Of a DNA stretch of 64,000 bases, positions 60,222 through 64,000 are shown piece by piece. The DNA comes from Actinophytocola xanthii (GTDB taxonomy: Bacteria > Actinomycetota > Actinomycetes > Mycobacteriales > Pseudonocardiaceae). The notes under the pieces were generated by a model. It worked only from the letters and a program-made list of their open reading frames with translations, was not told the origin of the DNA and made no database searches. The stretch spans positions 1-64,000 of the forward strand of contig NZ_MSIE01000030.1 in NCBI RefSeq assembly GCF_001921205.1. The letters are read 5' to 3'. The translations under genes and the position numbers were made by a program. Within the stretch, counting starts at the first letter, position 1; each line of letters opens with the position of its first letter.

Positions 60222-61124
60222 ATGATGGGCGAGCGGCACCCGGTGGTTGTCGGCGTCGACGGGTCGGTGGCGGCGTTGGGCGCCGTCTCGTGGGCGGCCG
60301 AGGAGGCACGGCGACGCGGAGCACCGCTGCGCCTGGTGTATGCCTTCGAGCTTCCGTTCCGGTACCCGCCCGGCGTGGTCGAGCAGGACAGCCTGCGTGA
60401 CGCGCTGCGCCGCGAGAAGGACGGCTACCTCGAGGCGGCCAGGGCCCAGGCCCTGCAGACCGCGCCCGACCTCGGGATCGAGGCCGTCACGGTGGACGGG
60501 ACGGCGGTCGAGGTGCTGGTCCGGGAGTCCGAGACGGCCGCGGTGGTGGTCGTCGCCACCCGTGGTCACGGCGGGTTCACCGGGCTGCTGCTCGGCTCGA
60601 CCTCGGTTGGGCTCGCCGGGCGGGCGCACTGCCCGGTCGTCGTCGTGCGCGGCGCCTCGGACGGGGGACCGGTCGTGGTCGGCGTCGACGGGACACCGGT
60701 GGGCGAGGCCGCGATCGCGTTCGCCTTCGAGCAGGCCGCCGCGCTGGGCACCGACCTGGTCGCCGTGCACAGCTGGACCGACCCGGCCCTGGCCAACGCC
60801 CTCGCGGCCGGCTACCTGGCCGTCGACTTCGGGCTGCTCGAGGAGCAGGCCACGGTCGTGCTGGCCGAGCGGCTGGCCGGCTGGCAGGAGAAGTACCCAC
60901 AGGTGCGGGTCACCCGCCAGCTCGTCCGCGATCACCCGACCCGCGCGCTGCTGCACTACGCCGACCGGGCTCGGCTCGTCGTCGTGGGCAGCCGGGGCAG
61001 GGGCGGCTTCGCCGGCCTGGTGCTCGGCTCGACCAGCCAGCACCTCATGCACCACGCGGCCTGCCCGGTCGCCGTGGTCCGCACAGAGGCGCCGCACGGA
61101 GGCGCCGGAGTAGCGCCCGGGTGA
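60222..61124 (+). CDS. tandem universal stress protein (UspA)
   Basis: 300 aa with two Usp domains (about 5-145 and 150-290). Each has V-V-V-G-V-D-G at its start and the ATP-binding G-x2-G-x9-G-S/T near its end (T-R-G-H-G-G-F-T-G-L-L-L-G-S-T-S; S-R-G-R-G-G-F-A-G). Typical of actinobacterial dormancy/hypoxia proteins. GGGAG precedes ATG 60222; ATG 60225 is also possible. Confidence 0.93.
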   Translation: MMGERHPVVVGVDGSVAALGAVSWAAEEARRRGAPLRLVYAFELPFRYPPGVVEQDSLRDALRREKDGYLEAARAQALQTAPDLGIEAVTVDGTAVEVLVRESETAAVVVVATRGHGGFTGLLLGSTSVGLAGRAHCPVVVVRGASDGGPVVVGVDGTPVGEAAIAFAFEQAAALGTDLVAVHSWTDPALANALAAGYLAVDFGLLEEQATVVLAERLAGWQEKYPQVRVTRQLVRDHPTRALLHYADRARLVVVGSRGRGGFAGLVLGSTSQHLMHHAACPVAVVRTEAPHGGAGVAPG

Positions 61125-61133
61125 GCTGCCTGG

Positions 61134-61328
61134 CTAGTCGGCGCCGTGCTCGATGATCAGCGCCAGTGGCTCGAGCGCGGCGCGGTGCTCGCGGGCGTGG
61201 TGGCGGCAGAACACGAGCTCGCCGCCGGTGTTCAGTAGGGCCAGGACCTTCGCCTCGGCACTGCAGCGGTCGCAGCGTTCGCTGGTGTCGGACCGGAGGT
61301 CGTTCGGGGTGGCGAAGGCGGTGGTCAT
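61134..61328 (-). CDS. small DUF7455-type zinc-finger protein
   Basis: 64 aa; AAGGAG precedes ATG 61328. C-D-R-C-S-A-E-A and F-C-R-H-H-A-R-E-H form a probable Cys/His zinc site, as in the short DUF7455 proteins common in actinomycetes. Function unknown. Converges with the Usp gene, 9 bp apart. Confidence 0.78.
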   Translation of the reverse strand: MTTAFATPNDLRSDTSERCDRCSAEAKVLALLNTGGELVFCRHHAREHRAALEPLALIIEHGAD

Positions 61329-61489
61329 GGTCTGCTCCTTGCGAGCGCGGAGGTCTCCTGCTCGGTCGCCCTCCACCTTCCCCGGCGCGGGCCAATCACC
61401 CCACCGCGGTTCATCGGCCCGCGAGCGATGCTCCAGACAGGCGATATGTCCCCGTCAGCCGCCGTCGGGCTCATGGGAGCATGCCCTGC

Positions 61490-62947
61490 GTGAACCCCGA
61501 CCTGTCCGCCGACCTGTGTGCCCGGCTGCGCGAGGCGTTCCTGACCGCCGGGTACACCGCCGACGGCGTCGTGGCGCTGCTCGGCCGGCACGCCCACGCC
61601 GCGCTCGGCCGGGGTGAGCCGGAGCCGGCCCGACGGGCGAGTCGGGAGGCCGGTCCGCTCGGCACGCTGATCCGCCTGTTCCTGCTCGGCGAGGCCGAGC
61701 CGGAGCGGGCGGTGCGTGCCGCGCTCGGCCCGCTCGACCTCGACGAGGCCGTCGCGGCCGAGATCCTCACGCCGGACCTGCGCGCCGGCCTGGACATCCG
61801 CCCCTACGAGGACAACTGGTGGGTGGTCGCCGACCTGGACTCGGACGTGCGTGGCGGTCCGGTCCGGCCGGACCACGTGCTCGGCGTCGGCCACGCCTCG
61901 GTCAGCCTCGCCCGCGCCACCGCCCGCCGTCCTGTCGACACCCTTCTCGACCTCGGCACCGGCTGCGGCGTGCAGGTGTTGCACGCCAGCTCGCACGCGC
62001 GGCGGATCACGGCGACCGACCTGTCGCCGCGGGCGCTCGCCCTGGCCCGGGGCACCGTCCACCTCAACGAGCTGGACGTGGAGCTGCTGCGGGGCGAGTG
62101 GTTCGACCCGGTGGGGGAGCGCCGGTTCGACCAGATCGTGTGCAACCCGCCCTTCGTCGTCGGCCCGGCGCGGGTGGACTACGTCTACCGGGACGCGGGG
62201 CTCGCCGGCGACGGCGCGAGCGAGCTGGTCGTGCGGCGGATGCCCGACCACCTCACCGAGGGCGGGGTCGGTCAGCTGCTCGCGTCCTGGCTGCACCGCA
62301 GGGGCGAGGACTGGGCGGACCGGGTCGACTCCTGGCTGCCGCGGGGCGTGGACGCCTGGTTCGTCCAGCGCGACGTCGCCGACCCCGCCCTCTACGTCGG
62401 GACCTGGCTGCGCGACGCCGGCATCGACCCCCGGTCGCCGGAGGGGCGCGCCCAGGCCGACGCCTGGCTGGACTGGTTCGCCGCCAACGACGTCGAGGGC
62501 GTCGGCTTCGGCTACGTGACCCTGCGGCGCACCGACGAGACCCCGACCCGCGTCGTCTGCGAGGACCTGCGCCACGCCTACGACGACCCGCTGGGACCGG
62601 AGACCGCGCGCTGGCTGGACAACGTCGCGTGGCTGCGCGGGAACGAGGGCGAGCTGGCCAGCACCCGCTTCACCGTGCCGCCGACGGTCCTGCTGGAGGA
62701 GGTCCACGAGCCGGCCGAGACCGGCTGGGCTTCCCTCGTTCGCAGGCTGCACCGTACCGACGGCCCCGGCTGGCAACACGAGGTCGACGAGCCGACCGCG
62801 CGCCTGGTCGCCGGCTGCCGGGGCGAGCTGCCCCTGGAGGACCTGCTGACCCTGCTCGAGCTCGCCTACGGTGAGCTCGACCGGTCCGCCGCGCTGCCGG
62901 TCGTCCGCGATCTCGTGCTGCACGGCATGCTGGTCCCGTCCCCGTGA
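61490..62947 (+). CDS. class I SAM methyltransferase (N5-glutamine/RsmC-like)
   Basis: 485 aa. A helical N-terminal region (~1-130) precedes a methyltransferase core with D-L-G-T-G-C-G-V (SAM motif I) and N-P-P-F (motif IV) that donates to amide or exocyclic amino groups, as in PrmC/HemK and RsmC. A ~200-residue C-terminal part has no clear domain. The substrate could be a protein Gln or a nucleobase. GTG 61490 is used; ATG 61481 is in frame but lies too close to the GGGAG. Coupled to the next gene by GTGA. Confidence 0.85.
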   Translation: MNPDLSADLCARLREAFLTAGYTADGVVALLGRHAHAALGRGEPEPARRASREAGPLGTLIRLFLLGEAEPERAVRAALGPLDLDEAVAAEILTPDLRAGLDIRPYEDNWWVVADLDSDVRGGPVRPDHVLGVGHASVSLARATARRPVDTLLDLGTGCGVQVLHASSHARRITATDLSPRALALARGTVHLNELDVELLRGEWFDPVGERRFDQIVCNPPFVVGPARVDYVYRDAGLAGDGASELVVRRMPDHLTEGGVGQLLASWLHRRGEDWADRVDSWLPRGVDAWFVQRDVADPALYVGTWLRDAGIDPRSPEGRAQADAWLDWFAANDVEGVGFGYVTLRRTDETPTRVVCEDLRHAYDDPLGPETARWLDNVAWLRGNEGELASTRFTVPPTVLLEEVHEPAETGWASLVRRLHRTDGPGWQHEVDEPTARLVAGCRGELPLEDLLTLLELAYGELDRSAALPVVRDLVLHGMLVPSP

Positions 62948-63474
62948 GCGGCGAGCTCGAGCGGGCCGAGGCGCTGCTCGTCGAGACCGGGGCGGGCGAG
63001 CTCCCGCACCCGGGTGGGACGCTGCTGGCCCACCTGCGGCGGGTGCGGGAGCTGCTGGCGGAGTGGGGCGCGCCGGCGCCGGTCCAGCTCGCCGGCCTCT
63101 GCCACGCCGCCTACGGCACCGACGGCTTCGGCGTCGCGTTGCTCGATCTCGAGGAGCGGGCGCGGCTCGTCGAGGCCATCGGCCCGGCGGCGGAGTCGCT
63201 GGTGTACCTGTACGGCAGCTGCGACCGGTCGGCGGTCTACCCGCGGCTGGACCAGTCCGAGGTGGCGTTCACCGACCGGTTCACCGGGGCCACGACCGTG
63301 CCGGCCGAGTGGCTGGTCCGCGGCTTCGTCGAGATCACCGCGGCCAACGAGCTCGACGTCGTCACGCACAACGCCGAGCTGGCGGCCGAGCACGGGCCGG
63401 CCCTGCACGAGCTGATGCGCCGCGCACGCCGCCATCTGTCCCCGGCGGCCGCCGCTCGATGGGAAGCCACCTAG
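62944..63474 (+). CDS. DUF6817-type protein
   Basis: 176 aa. H-P-G-G-T-L-L-A-H-L and G-L-C-H-A-A-Y-G-T-D-G-F arrange histidines like an HD-type metal site, and L-Y-G-S-C-D-R-S-A follows; this matches the DUF6817 family, of unknown function. GTG 62944 overlaps the methyltransferase stop (GTGA), so the pair is cotranslated. Confidence 0.75.
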   Translation: MSGELERAEALLVETGAGELPHPGGTLLAHLRRVRELLAEWGAPAPVQLAGLCHAAYGTDGFGVALLDLEERARLVEAIGPAAESLVYLYGSCDRSAVYPRLDQSEVAFTDRFTGATTVPAEWLVRGFVEITAANELDVVTHNAELAAEHGPALHELMRRARRHLSPAAAARWEAT

Positions 63475-64000
63475 CTAGAACCAGTCGGGGGGCAGGCCGG
63501 TGACGGTGGCGGTGTCGGCGGTGGCGGTGAGGTCGACGGTGACCGGGCCGAGGCCGAGGCCGGACAGGGTGATGCCGCCCCAGCTCGGCGGCAGGCGCGG
63601 GGTGGTGGACAGCGTCCGGCGCGGGACGTGCGGGTCGAGTCCCAGGAGCGCGCGGACCAGCAGCAGCGGGGCCGCGGCCGCCCACGCCTGGGGCGAACAC
63701 GACGTCGGGTAGGGCACCGGCGGGCTGAACTCCTCCCTGGCGAAGCCGCAGTACAGCTCCGGCAGCCGACCGCCGAACGCGGCGGCGGCGTCCAGGACGC
63801 CGCCGGCCAGCCGCTGGGCCAGCTCGACCGCCCCGGGCAGGTGGGCGTAGCGGAGCAGACCGGCGACGGCGATGGCGGTGTCGTGCGGCCAGACCGAGCC
63901 GTTGTGGTAGCTCATGGGGTTGTAGGCGCCCATCGACGCCGCGAGCGTGCGCAGGCCGTAGCCGGTGTCCATGTCCGGCTCGCCCAGCCGCTCGACCAGC
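63475..64000 (-). CDS. amylo-alpha-1,6-glucosidase-like protein, 3' part
   Basis: Only the C-terminal ~175 residues are in the window; the gene continues beyond 64000. Y-N-P-M-S-Y-H-N-G-S-V-W-P-H-D is the signature of the (alpha/alpha)6 barrel of glycogen-debranching-type glucosidases (GH133-like, often paired with trehalose/glycogen metabolism). P-T-S-C-S-P-Q-A-W-A-A-A follows as expected. The domain ends in a short beta region. Stop abuts the stop of the DUF6817 gene. Confidence 0.87.
   Translation of the reverse strand, partial: LVERLGEPDMDTGYGLRTLAASMGAYNPMSYHNGSVWPHDTAIAVAGLLRYAHLPGAVELAQRLAGGVLDAAAAFGGRLPELYCGFAREEFSPPVPYPTSCSPQAWAAAAPLLLVRALLGLDPHVPRRTLSTTPRLPPSWGGITLSGLGLGPVTVDLTATADTATVTGLPPDWF

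Overview
The window is high-GC DNA with dense, often overlapping genes and GTG/TTG starts. Its content (WXG100/EspC-like type VII cassette with a YbaB-like partner, ANTAR and PucR regulators, DUF6346, DUF6289, DUF6221 and DUF7455 proteins, LAxTG wall-anchor signal, secreted carbohydrate hydrolases) points to a filamentous actinomycete, most likely Pseudonocardiaceae. This is inference from gene content; there is no rRNA or other marker to place it. I saw no tRNA, rRNA, CRISPR array, phage or complete insertion sequence.

Layout. 0-18.2 kb: a Nei-type DNA glycosylase; a CGNR regulator divergent from a drug-efflux MFS gene; an XRE/ImmA/membrane-protein triad; a GGDEF protein with a duplicated active-site loop; a secreted SGNH hydrolase; a GNAT; an HTH protein and glycosyltransferase-like operon facing a class III cyclase-like gene across an intergenic region with paired palindromes; a secreted beta-propeller; a PucR regulator; an aldo/keto reductase; and a multidomain alpha-galactosidase. 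Two near-identical ~160-bp non-autonomous elements in opposite orientation bracket this stretch. 18.2-35.2 kb: GAF-ANTAR regulator, a four-gene type VII cassette, DUF2231/catalase-like pair, metallo-hydrolase, NTF2-like protein, cytochrome P450, a large repeat-rich surface protein, SDR/VOC/GT9 genes, a BON-methyltransferase fusion, a second SGNH hydrolase and a Na+/H+ antiporter.

35.2-46.4 kb is a pectin-utilisation locus: two sugar ABC permeases, a Gfo/Idh/MocA-DUF6807 fusion enzyme, a binding lipoprotein, a frameshifted and an intact family 1 pectate lyase, and a giant regulator (LacI-like sensor, kinase-like core, receiver and AraC HTH) that lacks both the phospho-His and the phospho-Asp. 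The transporter operon and the intact lyase share an upstream module of two direct repeats 21 bp apart followed by a -10-like box at identical spacing, which suggests one regulator controls both uptake and depolymerisation.

46.4-64 kb: a PLP decarboxylase and FAD-type protein pair, DUF402 protein, an ovothiol synthase OvoA, a sortase-anchored DUF11 adhesin, MmcQ/YjbR protein, DUF6221 plus erythromycin-esterase operon, alpha/beta hydrolase, S4 RNA-binding protein, universal stress protein, small zinc-finger protein, a methyltransferase/DUF6817 pair and the 3' part of a glycogen-debranching-type glucosidase cut by the window edge. Strong hairpins mark the 3' ends of several of these units.
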